DNA of 64,000 nucleotides, from the NCBI RefSeq assembly GCF_004803795.1, contig NZ_CP012543.1, positions 1,736,001 to 1,800,000 on the forward strand. Reading direction: 5' to 3'. This stretch comes from Campylobacter rectus (GTDB lineage: Bacteria; Campylobacterota; Campylobacteria; Campylobacterales; Campylobacteraceae). Under the pieces are notes generated by a model. The model saw nothing but the letters and a program-made list of their open reading frames with translations, searched no databases and was not told the DNA's origin. The stretch's first letter is position 1. Each line of letters opens with the position of its first letter. The translations under genes were made by a program, and so were the position numbers. This document shows positions 49,912 to 59,898 of the stretch, piece by piece.

Positions 49912-50505
49912 CGTAAAATTTGACTAAAATAGCGGGCAAATTCGGGCTTAAATTTTAAAAAGCGCTTTCGTATTTTAAAATAGGCAAAGGCGTGAATCCA
50001 AGCGGCGCAGCTCGTAGATTTAACCAAAAGGCCTTTCAAACAAAAACAGCTAAACGTAAATTTACGCGCGAGCGTTTCTGGCGACCGCTCCGAGCATAAC
50101 CGTAAAGCGTGCGAATTTCGCTAAAACTACGCTGCCGCAACCTCGCTGACTAGTCGCATACCGAGTTTTTCATCGTAAATTTGACCTTATCGGTCCTTAA
50201 CGCCGCCTCGCTATTTCACGCCCGCTTAAAGTCGTGCACACTCTCATACCAAAGCTCGCTCGCCGCATCGTATTTAAGCGCCGCAGTTTTGCTCCGCGCG
50301 GCAACGCATTATAATTTAAGATGATGAGGAGCATTGCGTTTTGCGGCCAATAATCTTACGTCGGCGAGCATCAAAGCGGCAAATTTGTCCAAAAGCGCCT
50401 CGCTAAATTTACCCGTTTTTTGCCCGCGCCGAGCGTAAATTTATCAAATTTACGACGCCCGCCTCAAAGCAACCGGCGGGCAAATTTTGCCTAAAGCAAC
50501 CAAAT
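49912..50505. other. 594-base gap with a possible coding relic
   Basis: No intact gene. On the minus strand, roughly 50,330 to 50,060, one frame reads protein-like segments broken by stops, such as ALKYDAASELWYESVHDF and AALRTDKVKFTMKNS. This suggests a decayed gene rather than random sequence. An inverted AACGCA/TGCGTT pair lies at about 50,304-50,341. Confidence 0.4.
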
Positions 50506-51483
50506 TTAATCCTCTCTAACCCGCAAAAATACCGGAAACCTCGGTAACCCTTTTGCGGTTAAATTTTGATATTTGTAGGTTATTATCGAGCCGATTTTAG
50601 GCGGGTTTGCGCGGTCGCGGTCGCTAAAACCGGAGCCTACTTTAAATTTGACTCCGTCCTTTGTTTTTTCGCCCGAGCCGGGATTTAAACCCTCGTTTCC
50701 GATAGCCTTGCAGGTTACCGAGCCCATAAGCCCGGCGTATTTGCCCGCACCCGCGTTTATCGCCGTTACCTCGCACTCGGCGTCTTTAAATTTTTTGTAT
50801 TTCAGAGCATTTTTGCTTCGTTTTCGCTCGTAGGGCACATTTGGCTCTCGCACGACCGCACCCTCGCCGCCTTTTGCGACGATATGCTTGGCAAACGCCT
50901 CAAATTCGGCGTTATCTTTTACTTTTACCTGCTTGATTATCTTTAAATTTTGCCCCGCTTGCGGGTTCTTTGCGATAAATTTTTCAAGCTCGCTAAGCCG
51001 CTCTAAAAGTCCGCCGACGGCCTCAGGCACGTCAAAAACGTAAAATTTAACCTCGCTCCACGCCGCGACGCTCGGCGTTTTATCCATCACGATCGATTGG
51101 ATTTTTTCAAATTCGCCCCGCGAGGTATAGAGCTCGCCGTCAAGCGCAAAAGGCGGAAAGTGCGCGCTCCAGCCCCCTGGTGCGGCTAAAATTTTGCCGT
51201 TTCTAGATAGCAAATTTCGCCCGTCCCAGTAGGCGCGCACGCCGTCAAGCTTCTCGCTAGCTAGCCAACCGCCGACGTTTTGACCCTTGTATTCGCTAAG
51301 TTTTAAAAGCTTAAATTTAGCGTTTTTATCGGCTACGGCAACCGCGCTTATAGTATCGACGCCCACCGCGCTACTTAGATTTTCGCCCTGCGCCGCCGAA
51401 AATTTTTTAGGCTGCGAAGCCAAATCCTGCGCCGCCAAAGCGAAATTTAAAAAGGCGGCCAGCAATAGCGCGAAAAATCTCAA
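50506..51483 (-). CDS. ATP-dependent DNA ligase with a signal peptide
   Basis: A 325-residue protein. Residues 1-18 form an export signal ([17 protein letters not shown]). The adenylation domain starts with the AMP-binding Lys motif [10 protein letters not shown] (about 82-91), and shows [16 protein letters not shown] and [11 protein letters not shown] small OB-fold ends the protein. Compact ligases of this type occur in Campylobacter and other naturally competent bacteria and may act in the periplasm. Overlaps the epimerase stop by four bases. Confidence 0.88.
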   Translation of the reverse strand: MRFFALLLAAFLNFALAAQDLASQPKKFSAAQGENLSSAVGVDTISAVAVADKNAKFKLLKLSEYKGQNVGGWLASEKLDGVRAYWDGRNLLSRNGKILAAPGGWSAHFPPFALDGELYTSRGEFEKIQSIVMDKTPSVAAWSEVKFYVFDVPEAVGGLLERLSELEKFIAKNPQAGQNLKIIKQVKVKDNAEFEAFAKHIVAKGGEGAVVREPNVPYERKRSKNALKYKKFKDAECEVTAINAGAGKYAGLMGSVTCKAIGNEGLNPGSGEKTKDGVKFKVGSGFSDRDRANPPKIGSIITYKYQNLTAKGLPRFPVFLRVRED

Positions 51484-52538
51484 ATTTTAACCCCGTAAAA
51501 CTCGCAGTACCACTCGATAAACCTAGCTACGCCGTCATTTACGCTAGTTGCGGGCTTATACTCAAAGTCTGCCACCAGATCGCTCACGTCCGCATATGTC
51601 GCAGGCACGTCGCCGGCTTGAAGCGGAAGGAAGTTTTTTTCTATCTCGCGGCCGATTTTTAGCTCAACGGCCTTGATGTAGTCCATGAGCTCTACGGGGC
51701 TATTGTTGCCGATATTATAGACCTTAAACGGCGCGCTTGAGGTGGCAGGATCCGGATGCTTCGCATCCCACGCGGGATTTGGTTTTGCGGGGTTATCGAC
51801 GCATTTTATAATGCCCTTTACGATGTCGTCCACGTAGGTAAAGTCGCGCTTCATCTTGCCGTAGTTGAAGACGTCGATTTTCTTGCCCTTTAGCGCGGCG
51901 TCGACGAACAAAAACAGCGCCATATCAGGGCGTCCCCACGGGCCGTAAACGGTGAAAAATCGCAGTCCCGTAGTCGGTACGCCAAATAAATGCGAATACG
52001 TATGCGCCATCATTTCGTTGCTTTTTTTAGTTGCGGCGTAGAGGCTGATCGGGTGATTTACGCCCTCGTGCGTAGAAAACGGCATATTTTCGTTTAGACC
52101 GTAGACCGAGCTCGAGCTTGCGTAGACTAGATTTTTAGTTTGGTTGTGGCGGCAGCACTCAAGGATGTTCATAAAGCCCGTGACGTTGCTGTCGATGTAG
52201 GCTTGCGGATTAATTAGCGAATATCTCACGCCCGCCTGCGCGGCCAAATTTACGACGCAGCCAAATTTTTCTTTCTCAAAAAGCTCTTTCATCGTCTCGC
52301 CGTCTGCTAGATCGGCCTTTATAAATTTTAAATTAGGCTGCGTTTTTGAGCTTATCAGCTTGCCTTGCTTGATCTCGCTTATCTCAAAGCCGGCCGTTTT
52401 TAGGCGCGCGAGCTTTAAATTTACGTCGTAGTAGTCGTTTATCACGTCGTATCCGACGACCTCGTCGCCTCTTTTTACGAGGGCGTTTGCCAAGTGAAAT
52501 CCGATAAATCCCGCCGTTCCGGTTACTAAAATTTTCAT
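51480..52538 (-). CDS. UDP-glucuronate 4-epimerase
   Basis: Interconverts UDP-glucuronate and UDP-galacturonate. The 352-residue SDR shows [32 protein letters not shown], the YAATKKSNE catalytic stretch and [24 protein letters not shown] and the C-terminal GDVPATYAD are typical of the uronate epimerase group. It could use the product of ugd. Separated from the pgl cluster by the Excalibur and XRE genes. Confidence 0.88.
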   Translation of the reverse strand: MKILVTGTAGFIGFHLANALVKRGDEVVGYDVINDYYDVNLKLARLKTAGFEISEIKQGKLISSKTQPNLKFIKADLADGETMKELFEKEKFGCVVNLAAQAGVRYSLINPQAYIDSNVTGFMNILECCRHNQTKNLVYASSSSVYGLNENMPFSTHEGVNHPISLYAATKKSNEMMAHTYSHLFGVPTTGLRFFTVYGPWGRPDMALFLFVDAALKGKKIDVFNYGKMKRDFTYVDDIVKGIIKCVDNPAKPNPAWDAKHPDPATSSAPFKVYNIGNNSPVELMDYIKAVELKIGREIEKNFLPLQAGDVPATYADVSDLVADFEYKPATSVNDGVARFIEWYCEFYGVKI

Positions 52539-52614
52539 GTTTTTTCCTTTGTGATTTGACGCTATTTTAGCATATTTTCAAAAACCAAGCTCGCAAATAA
52601 AATTAGCCCCAACC

Positions 52615-53343
52615 CTACGAACAACGCGCTAATCCAAGCAAACAACCAAGCCCCCAGCCTACGAAAAACGTACCGTAAAATGCCGCTCCGACCGCAAATA
52701 TAGCAGGAAAAGCTACTATCATCCCCGCACCGGCGACAGGTATGCCTACGACCATCGCCGCATCGCCGAGATTTATCCTCGCCCTGCTGCTGCTTGTACT
52801 TATTTTTTCGCAATCTTTATTTGTATATACTTTGATGGGGTTTTGAAATTTACCCGAGGTTAAAATTTCTTTTCTTTTAGCATTGCTTATGTTTGCCATA
52901 TTTCCGCTCAGATAGTAATAGCCTGTTATGTATCCCGACTCCAAAAAGCTTTTCATAGCCTGAGACCATTGTATATTTTTGCTTGGATCAAACATCTCAA
53001 AAGACGCTTTTAGTGCAGCGTATCTCTCATCCGAGAATAGCTTTTTATCAAGAAAAATGACATATGTTCCGACCATCTTTTTATCGTCTTCATATATGCA
53101 AATAGATGCAAAATCATCTTTTATGTTATTGGCAAATTCGCTAGCGTAAAAGCGTTTGGCATCGTCTATTTTTGCCGTTTCGTTTAGTCTGAAGGTATAT
53201 TTGTCACCGACAACGTAGTATCCGTCATTATACGCATAAAGTCCTTGTATCTCGTCTATCTTTTTGACGCTGGCGCTTTTATCTGCGCAACCGGAAAACA
53301 GCAGGGCGAATATCGCCGAAAAAGCTACGATCTTTTTATACAC
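52615..53343 (-). CDS. Hypothetical lipoprotein
   Basis: A 242-residue protein with a lipobox (ALLFSGC; Cys about residue 19), a mostly hydrophilic body and a hydrophobic C-terminal part (about 195-235, VVGIPVAGAGMIVAFPAIFAV) that could lie in the membrane. No family recognised. A separate frame at 52562-52690 encodes another hydrophobic stretch and may be the original end if a frameshift has occurred. Confidence 0.7.
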   Translation of the reverse strand: MYKKIVAFSAIFALLFSGCADKSASVKKIDEIQGLYAYNDGYYVVGDKYTFRLNETAKIDDAKRFYASEFANNIKDDFASICIYEDDKKMVGTYVIFLDKKLFSDERYAALKASFEMFDPSKNIQWSQAMKSFLESGYITGYYYLSGNMANISNAKRKEILTSGKFQNPIKVYTNKDCEKISTSSSRARINLGDAAMVVGIPVAGAGMIVAFPAIFAVGAAFYGTFFVGWGLGCLLGLARCS

Positions 53344-53473
53344 TGATTATCCTTATATTCTATAAAAATTAAACTATCGGCACTTACCAAAAACTACGAT
53401 TAAATTACGCTTTAACCAAGAGCAAGCCCTTTAAATTTAGTCGATCTGGTAAAATATACTAAATTTGCGCCCG

Positions 53474-54391
53474 TCACTGCTCGTCTAAATTTATCTCGGG
53501 CATATTTTCTTCGGTGTAGTATTCCTCTACTCCGACCTGTTCGTCGTCATCTCCGAGTTCGGGCTCTTCCTCGTAGTTTTGCGTTTCAAGGCGTACGAGT
53601 TCGCGATCGACCGCCTCGCAAAAAACCGGCGTATAGCCCATCTGCGCACAGTTTGCCGCGAGCCACTCGCTCATCACCGAGATGTCGTCCGCGTAATCGT
53701 CCAGCGTCAAATTTCCGCGCAAAAGCTCGTATTTTAGGAAAAGCCAGTATGTGTTTAGCACGTCGCTTTCGCAGTATTCGTTGATCTTATCGATCTTACC
53801 GTCAAAAAACAGCTCCATCACCTGATCGCCGTGCACGTCGTATTTGCCGGGCAAATTTAAGCTCGCGCAAAGCGTGTCCAGCTTTAGCCCGCGCACGGAG
53901 CCAAACTCGCTCACGTGATCAAGCAGATCAAAGTGAAATTTGCCGCTGTATCGGTCGCGGTAGTTGCCGTCCCATTTGCCTTTGCCAAGCTCCTTGTTTT
54001 CGACCTCGTAAAAGCTCGGAAACGAGACGTTGTACCTCATCGCGCGAGTTAAAATCATCGGCAGGTCAAAGCCCCGTCCGTTAAAGCTCACTAGGCGCGG
54101 GTTGTGCGAGTTTACGAAACCGATAAATTTATTTAGGATTTCGCGCTCGCTTGCGCCTTTCATCGTGCTTACGCGCAAAAATTTACCGTATTCGTCCGCC
54201 ATCACCGCAGAGATCGCCACGACGCGGTGAAACATCACCGGTAAAAACTCGCTTCCGCTCGCGGCCTTTTGCACGGCAAACGCCTGCCTCGCCACCTCCG
54301 CGTCGCTTCCCTCAAAGCCGTAAATTTTACGCAAAAGCGCGGTGTCTGGCACCGTCTCGCAGTCAAAAACGCAGATATAATTTTTAGCCAT
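53474..54391 (-). CDS. Predicted 3'-5' exonuclease (PolB-like)
   Basis: A 305-residue DnaQ-fold nuclease. Acidic motifs: FDCETVPD (Exo I, near residue 9), SFNGRGFDLPMI (Exo II) and EYCESDVLNTYWLF (Exo III). It matches the predicted PolB-associated exonuclease family found without a polymerase. The C-terminus is strongly acidic (EEPELGDDDEQ). Divergent from waaC. Role in DNA repair is inferred. Confidence 0.82.
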   Translation of the reverse strand: MAKNYICVFDCETVPDTALLRKIYGFEGSDAEVARQAFAVQKAASGSEFLPVMFHRVVAISAVMADEYGKFLRVSTMKGASEREILNKFIGFVNSHNPRLVSFNGRGFDLPMILTRAMRYNVSFPSFYEVENKELGKGKWDGNYRDRYSGKFHFDLLDHVSEFGSVRGLKLDTLCASLNLPGKYDVHGDQVMELFFDGKIDKINEYCESDVLNTYWLFLKYELLRGNLTLDDYADDISVMSEWLAANCAQMGYTPVFCEAVDRELVRLETQNYEEEPELGDDDEQVGVEEYYTEENMPEINLDEQ

Positions 54392-54400
54392 TTCAAACCT

Positions 54401-54436
54401 TTTTTAGCTATTTTTGCCTAAAATGATAGCTAAAAA
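54401..54436. repeat. Inverted repeat in the exonuclease/waaC divergent region
   Basis: Arms TTTTTAGCTAT (54401-54411) and ATAGCTAAAAA (54426-54436) with 14 bases between. It lies between the two divergent genes and ends 18 bases before the waaC ATG, so an operator or a bidirectional structural element is plausible. A bidirectional terminator is unlikely because both genes start here. Confidence 0.5.
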
Positions 54437-54454
54437 TCTTTATAAAAGCGATAA

Positions 54455-55441
54455 ATGAATAAAAACTCAGCCCCAAACATCGCCGTTATCAAGCTCTCCG
54501 CCCTGGGCGATATCGTCCATGCGGCGACCGTGCTGCAGTTTATCAAAAAGCACTTGCCGCAAGCTAAAATAACGTGGTTTGCCGACGCTAAATTTAGCGA
54601 GATTTTGTTCCTTTGTCCGCAAATTTCGCGCGTCGTATCGCTACCACTAAAAAACGGCGAATACAAAAAGAGCTTGGAGCTGATCGCGTCTGCAAAACAA
54701 GAGGGCAAATTTGACTATGTCATCGACTTGCAGGGGCTTATTAAATCCGCCGCGGTTGCGAAGCTCCTTGGCAAAAACAGTTACGGATTTGACAAATTTA
54801 GCGCCAAAGAACCGCTTGCGGCGCTGTTTTACAAGCATAAATTTAGCTATGGTTACGGAGAAAATATCATCTTGCGAAATTTAGGACTTACGGCTTTTGC
54901 TTTAGGCTTTAGTTTTAGCGAGGATGAAATTTTAGCCAAACAGCCTTGTTTTAGCGCTTTGAAAAGTAAATTTGATAGCTCAAAAAAGAAAATTTTGATA
55001 GCGCCTTTTGCTAGCGAGCCGAGTAAAATTTACGATAAATTTGGAGACGTTATTGCCCTGCTAGACGAGCCGCAAAATGAAATTTTCGTCTGCTTTAACG
55101 GTGAAAACGAGGAGAAAAAAGCCATAAATTTGATAAAAAACTCAAACGCAAAAACGCTAAGCTTAAGCCTAAAAGAGCTCGTGAGCTTTATCTCAAGCTG
55201 TGATCTGGTTATCGGAAACGATAGCGGCGTGACGCATATCGCCTGGGCGCAAAATCGCCCCTCTATCACGCTTTTTGGTAACCGCCCCTCAGGCAGAAAC
55301 GCTTACGCGACGCCCGTAAATTTAACGCTAGACGCGGGCAAAAAAATAGACGCCAAAAAGATAGATAAAAGCGACTTTTGCGTGCGAGATATAGCGCCGC
55401 AGACTATCGCAAACGCGGCAAAAAGGCTACTTGATGCGTGA
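54455..55441 (+). CDS. waaC: ADP-heptose:LPS heptosyltransferase I
   Basis: Adds the first heptose to Kdo in the lipooligosaccharide inner core. The 328-residue GT9 enzyme begins NIAVIKLSALGDIVHAATVL, has VIDLQGLIKSA and the C-terminal VIGNDSGVTHIAWA with RPSGRNAY. First gene of the plus-strand core unit; its stop overlaps waaM. Matches the waaC-waaM order of C. jejuni. Confidence 0.93.
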   Translation: MNKNSAPNIAVIKLSALGDIVHAATVLQFIKKHLPQAKITWFADAKFSEILFLCPQISRVVSLPLKNGEYKKSLELIASAKQEGKFDYVIDLQGLIKSAAVAKLLGKNSYGFDKFSAKEPLAALFYKHKFSYGYGENIILRNLGLTAFALGFSFSEDEILAKQPCFSALKSKFDSSKKKILIAPFASEPSKIYDKFGDVIALLDEPQNEIFVCFNGENEEKKAINLIKNSNAKTLSLSLKELVSFISSCDLVIGNDSGVTHIAWAQNRPSITLFGNRPSGRNAYATPVNLTLDAGKKIDAKKIDKSDFCVRDIAPQTIANAAKRLLDA

Positions 55442-56327
55442 TTTATTTTACCTTTGGCTTTATAGATTTTTTAAATTTATCTTTACCGTTACGCCCGCGT
55501 TTTTGCTGGATCCTTTTTTAAATTTCATCGCGTTTTTGTTTTATAAATTTGACGCCAAGCACACCAAAATCATCAGAGCAAATCTAAATTTCGCCTACGC
55601 AAACGAGCTAACAGCCGAGCAAAAAGAGCAAATCATAAAAGACACGTACCAAAACTTCGCCAAATTTGCGGTAAATTTTATAAAAAACCAAAACGCGAGC
55701 AAGGAAAAAATCCTAGAAAAAGTCGAATTTAAAAACGAGCAAATCTTTCAAAACGCGCTTGCCTCCGGCCGCCCGATCATCGTGCAAACGGCGCACTACG
55801 GGCAGTGGGAGCTCTTTTCGCTGGCGATGGCGGCAAAATTCGGCGGCGTTAGTATCGTCGGACGCGCTCTTGATAGCGCGGTCATGCAGCGCATTTTGGC
55901 GACAAACCGCACCCGCTTTGATATCGAGCTAATCGATAAAATGGGCGGCGCAAAGCAAATCCTAAAAGCGGTTAAGGCGCGCCGATTAGTCGGCATCCTA
56001 GTCGATCAAAACACCGCCAAAGACGAGGGCGTAGAGGTCAAATTTTTCGGACGAAAGGTTTTACATACGCCTGCGGTTAGCATTTTCGCGCAAAAAACGG
56101 ACGCGCTCATCGTGCCCGCATTTATCCGCGAAAAAGGGGCGAACCTCAGCGAAATTTGCTTTTTTCCGCCGATTGACGTTAGGGATTTTGACAAAGACGA
56201 AGCCGTTCTAAAGGCCACGCAAGCGCAATCAGATGCCACCGAGGCCGCCGTACGCGAGAAGCCGGACGAGTATTTTTGGTTTCACAAACGATTTAAGCAT
56301 TTTAACGAGGAAATTTATAAATGCTAA
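55434..56327 (+). CDS. waaM: Lipid A lauroyl acyltransferase
   Basis: A secondary lipid A acyltransferase (HtrB/LpxL family), 297 residues. N-terminal membrane helix (about 12-40), catalytic H-x4-E in TAHYGQWE, and VGILVDQNTAKDEGVEVKFFG with its Asp-Gln acyl site. The ATG at 55434 overlaps waaC; the TTG just before it is less likely. Overlaps the next gene by seven bases. Confidence 0.92.
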   Translation: MRDLFYLWLYRFFKFIFTVTPAFLLDPFLNFIAFLFYKFDAKHTKIIRANLNFAYANELTAEQKEQIIKDTYQNFAKFAVNFIKNQNASKEKILEKVEFKNEQIFQNALASGRPIIVQTAHYGQWELFSLAMAAKFGGVSIVGRALDSAVMQRILATNRTRFDIELIDKMGGAKQILKAVKARRLVGILVDQNTAKDEGVEVKFFGRKVLHTPAVSIFAQKTDALIVPAFIREKGANLSEICFFPPIDVRDFDKDEAVLKATQAQSDATEAAVREKPDEYFWFHKRFKHFNEEIYKC

Positions 56328-57085
56328 GCGTCGTAATCCTCACGCTTAACAGCGAAAAATACCTCGCCGAGGTGCTAAGAAGCTGCGAATTCGCAGACGA
56401 AGTCGTCGTCGTCGATAGCGGCTCGCAGGACGCTACTGAGCAAATTTGCTCTGAGTTTAAAAACGTCAAATTTCACAAGCAAAAATGGCTGGGATTTAGC
56501 GCACAAAAGCAGCTGGGCGTCGATCTAGCGCGTAATCACTGGGTTTTCGTGCTAGATAGCGACGAGGTGATTTTAGAGCCTTTGCGAGAGGAAATTTTGC
56601 AGGTTTTGCAGCGTCCTGGGTTTTGCGCATACGAGGTGGCTCGCGCAAATATCTTTTTCGGCAAAGAAGTGCGCACTATGGGGCTTTACCCAGACTACAC
56701 GGTTAGGCTGTTTGACAAGACGCGGGCGGAGTTTGACGGGCGCGAGATACACGAAAAGGTCGTTTTAAAAAGCGTGGCCAAAACGGACGAACAAACCTCG
56801 GCGGACGCAGCAAATTTAACCACCGCTAAAAATCAAATCGGCAGGCTAAAAAACCACTTCAAACACTACGCATATGGTAGCATCGAGCAGTTTATCGCCA
56901 AGCAAAATCGTTACTCGAGCCTCGGTGCAAAGGGCGCAAAATCAAGTAAATTTAAAGCCGTTTTAAATCCCGCGTGGACGTTTTTTAAGCTATTTTTCCT
57001 AAAGGGCGGCTGGCGCGAGGGCTGGCGCGGCTACGTGATAGCAAGGCTTTACTCGCAATATACATTTTGGAAGTACGTAAAATGA
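56321..57085 (+). CDS. Core glycosyltransferase, GT2 (WaaE/KdtX-like)
   Basis: A 254-residue GT2 enzyme: LSVVILTLNSEKYLAEVL, the VVVDSGSQDAT metal motif, VLDSDEVI and GREIHEKVVL. This is the WaaE/LgtF type that puts glucose on heptose I in the core. Its C-terminus carries KGGWREGWRGYVIARLYSQYTFWKY. Stop overlaps the next gene as ATGA. Confidence 0.88.
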   Translation: MLSVVILTLNSEKYLAEVLRSCEFADEVVVVDSGSQDATEQICSEFKNVKFHKQKWLGFSAQKQLGVDLARNHWVFVLDSDEVILEPLREEILQVLQRPGFCAYEVARANIFFGKEVRTMGLYPDYTVRLFDKTRAEFDGREIHEKVVLKSVAKTDEQTSADAANLTTAKNQIGRLKNHFKHYAYGSIEQFIAKQNRYSSLGAKGAKSSKFKAVLNPAWTFFKLFFLKGGWREGWRGYVIARLYSQYTFWKYVK

Positions 57086-58170
57086 AAGATAAAAAAATCA
57101 AAATCCTCGTTATGAAATTTAGAAACATCGGCGACGTGTTGCTCACGACTCCGCTCATCGAAAACCTGCGCCGTATCTACCCCGACGCGCAGATAGATTT
57201 CGCGCTAAACAAGGGTACCGAGGCGATGATCGAGGGCAACCCGAACATCCAAAACATCCATATCTACGACCGCGCAAATATAAAAGAGGTCGGCTTTCTC
57301 AAACGACTTTGGCGCGAGCTAAAGTTTATCCGCGCTATCAAAAAGCAAAAGTACGACATCGCCGTGCAGACCACGACTGGCGACCGCGGCATCATCGTCG
57401 CCAAATACGCAAAGATAAAAACCATCGTGGGCTTTGAGGGCAAAAACAAAGCCGTAAATAAAATAATCACGCACAAAGCCCCTAAAATAGGCGGCCTGCG
57501 CCACACCGTGGATAGAAATCTAGATGCCCTGGCCGCGCTTGGATTTGAGCCTAGCGGCAAGCGAGTGAGCGTGTACTTCGATCCGGACTGCATCAGCCAT
57601 CTAAATTTGCCGCCTAAATTTATCCACGTGCACCTAACTAGCCGATGGATGTTTAAGTGCGCGGACGATGAAACTATGGCCGCGATAATCGACTTTTGCG
57701 AGGGGCTGGGCGTGCGCGTAGTGCTGACGGCAGATAACAACGACGCTGAGCTAAAAAAGCTAGACGACGTGCTGGCGCTATGCTCCTCTAGTCCCGTAAA
57801 TCTGGGCGGCAAACTCACCCTAAAGCAAACCGCCGCGCTCTCAAAGCGCTCCGTGATGTTTATCGGCGTGGATACGGCGATCATGCACCTAGCCGCGGCC
57901 AACGACGTGCCCGTGATCGCGCTGTTTGGGCCTAGCGGGGCGTTTGAGTGGGGACCGTGGGATAACGATCTAAACGAAAACGGCTACACGCAGCGTAACG
58001 GCAACCAAACTATGGGCAAGCACGCGGTATTTCAAAAAGACTGGGGCTTCGTACCGTGCGACAAAGAGGGGATGATAAAGCACGGCGTGGAGCGAACGCT
58101 GATGAGATTTGAGGGCGAGGAGCTAGAGGCGATAAAGAGCAAAATCAGGGAAAATTTGGAGCGGGGTTAG
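57082..58170 (+). CDS. GT9 heptosyltransferase (WaaQ-like)
   Basis: A 362-residue GT9 protein beginning KILVMKFRNIGDVLLTTPLI, with GFEGKNKAVNKI and the C-terminal FIGVDTAIMHLAAANDVPVIALFGPSGAFEW. It resembles the putative heptosyltransferase III (WaaQ) group; which acceptor it uses is unknown. The ATG at 57082 overlaps the GT2 stop; a TTG at 57067 has no site. Last gene of the waaC unit. Confidence 0.85.
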   Translation: MKDKKIKILVMKFRNIGDVLLTTPLIENLRRIYPDAQIDFALNKGTEAMIEGNPNIQNIHIYDRANIKEVGFLKRLWRELKFIRAIKKQKYDIAVQTTTGDRGIIVAKYAKIKTIVGFEGKNKAVNKIITHKAPKIGGLRHTVDRNLDALAALGFEPSGKRVSVYFDPDCISHLNLPPKFIHVHLTSRWMFKCADDETMAAIIDFCEGLGVRVVLTADNNDAELKKLDDVLALCSSSPVNLGGKLTLKQTAALSKRSVMFIGVDTAIMHLAAANDVPVIALFGPSGAFEWGPWDNDLNENGYTQRNGNQTMGKHAVFQKDWGFVPCDKEGMIKHGVERTLMRFEGEELEAIKSKIRENLERG

Positions 58171-58198
58171 GTGGGCTTTATTAAATTTGACTTTTTTA

Positions 58199-59143
58199 TC
58201 ATTCTTTTTTTGAGTATTTTTTGTATAAAAAATGACTAAGACTAATCTCGTGATCAATCACGTTCCATAGGCGCCATTTATCTACACTAAATATCTTCTC
58301 ATATAGTACACCGTCTTCGCCACATATCTTGGCTGAAAAATATCTCTCCCCTACAGAATCAGGCAATATATTGTAAAACAGTTTCATGCATGATATTTTA
58401 TGACCGATTACTTCTTTTGTATCGTTTTTGATAATAATATTTTCACTAGAATATAGAAAATTGGCAACAAATTTATTCAATTTGATTTCATTATCTATAA
58501 CTGTGTAGCTTATCTTTGGCATATCGCTCTTTTGGTTTATCTTTTGCGTAATTATCTTGTTTCTAATATTACTAGATTCGCTCGAAAGCTCGAACATTAA
58601 CTTTTCTTGAGCGCTAATATTACTCGTGTATTTACTATGTTCATCAGATTTATATTTTATTTCCCCGTTTTCAAGCCTTTTATGAAGTTCTTCTTGTAAA
58701 GCTTTATAGGAAGCTTTAGCTTCATTATACTCTTTCATAATTTTTAGATATTCTTTAAATTTGCTAGAATTTTCATCAAATGAAAAAATGATCACGTTTC
58801 CGTCGGATAAATTTAAAGCTAAAGTTTTTAAATGAATGCCATCTAGATAGTTTCTCTTCATCCGCTCCGCATCTTCTTTTGTAAAGGGCTGTTCATTATC
58901 TTCAAAATAAATACTCTGCGGATACTCTACGGTCTGTTTTACAAAGGCTTTTGGAGCGGTAGCGCAATAATACGCCCCAAGTATATTTGTAATAATGATA
59001 TCGTAAGTAGGGATTAGAAATAGCGCGGCCACTACGATACCTCTGATCCAAATTTTATTAGTGTATTTTGCGGTAATGACCATAACTATAGTGCTAACTG
59101 CCAAGTAAGGAATAATGTAAACAAACAGTATTATCATACCCAT
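58199..59143 (-). CDS. Hypothetical membrane protein
   Basis: A 314-residue protein with two N-terminal helices (about 3-22 and 35-55) and a largely soluble, charged body with a helical, coiled-coil-like middle (about 130-210). The ATG at 59143 is chosen for its AAAGGA site six bases upstream. No family recognised. AT-rich codons compared with the core genes around it suggest a recently acquired gene. Confidence 0.65.
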   Translation of the reverse strand: MGMIILFVYIIPYLAVSTIVMVITAKYTNKIWIRGIVVAALFLIPTYDIIITNILGAYYCATAPKAFVKQTVEYPQSIYFEDNEQPFTKEDAERMKRNYLDGIHLKTLALNLSDGNVIIFSFDENSSKFKEYLKIMKEYNEAKASYKALQEELHKRLENGEIKYKSDEHSKYTSNISAQEKLMFELSSESSNIRNKIITQKINQKSDMPKISYTVIDNEIKLNKFVANFLYSSENIIIKNDTKEVIGHKISCMKLFYNILPDSVGERYFSAKICGEDGVLYEKIFSVDKWRLWNVIDHEISLSHFLYKKYSKKE

Positions 59144-59170
59144 GGCGTATCCTTTTTTTGTTATTGGCAA

Positions 59171-59421
59171 GACAGAGGCGGCGCATTTATCGCTTGCGTC
59201 AAATTTTACGGGCTAACAGTCGTGGTCATACGCCAATTTTGACCGCCTCGCCCTTTTTTTACGTTGATAAAATGATAATGTCGTAAGGCTTAAGGCAGAG
59301 TTAAATTTGAACTTCGGCAAGCGCGCCGTCCGTCAAATTTGACGCTCGTTTTGTAAATTTTAGCGCCGTAAATTTAACCGAAGCAAGTTTTTTACACGCT
59401 CAATTTGCTTCGAATTTGGAC
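59171..59421. other. Intergenic stretch
   Basis: No supported gene. Several CAAATTT/AAATTTG words, no clear hairpin with a T-run. Confidence 0.4.
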
Positions 59422-59862
59422 CTAAGCCTTCTTTTCGTTAAACACATACGAGATCACGAAAACAAGCAAACAAACGGGCGCGAACGCAAATGCAAACGCC
59501 ACGCTCCAGCCGGCGGCACGCTCGCCCCAAAAATACCCCGCCGCGAGGCATGCCAAAAACCCGCCGTAAAAAGCGCCGAGCGATAAATTTTCTACCGCAA
59601 AAAGCAGTAAACTAAGATTTGGATTTTTTACAAACAGCTTGCTTGGCTTGAAATTTTTACACCTTTTGAACAAATACCAAAGCAGCACGCAAGCCAAAAT
59701 CGCAAATGTTGCCGCAAAAACGGCAATCCTTAGCACGCCCTCAAAAGGCAAAACCGCCAAAATCAAAGCCGCCGCCCACCAAACAAGCAAGAAAACTATC
59801 GGCAAAGCGAGCAGATATCTCGCCGCCCTGTGAAATTTATACCTTTGCTCAGCACTCATCAT
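59422..59862 (-). CDS. Small hypothetical membrane protein
   Basis: A 146-residue protein with four predicted helices (about 20-40, 46-66, 85-105, 112-138). The start is placed at the ATG-ATG of MMSAEQRYKFHRAARYLLAL because a duplicated relic at 60717-60794 begins at the same point (MNAERRYKIY); an upstream TTG at 59892 lacks a site. No family recognised. Lies downstream of an unknown anchored protein on the same strand. Confidence 0.65.
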   Translation of the reverse strand: MMSAEQRYKFHRAARYLLALPIVFLLVWWAAALILAVLPFEGVLRIAVFAATFAILACVLLWYLFKRCKNFKPSKLFVKNPNLSLLLFAVENLSLGAFYGGFLACLAAGYFWGERAAGWSVAFAFAFAPVCLLVFVISYVFNEKKA

Positions 59863-59898
59863 ATTTTGCTTCTTTTTAAATTTTACAATCAAGGCTTT

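Noticed and set aside
52562-52813. Separate small membrane protein overlapping the lipoprotein end
   Set aside because: It mostly overlaps the lipoprotein in another frame and has Arg/Cys-rich shadow-like composition; only its hydrophobic end is notable.
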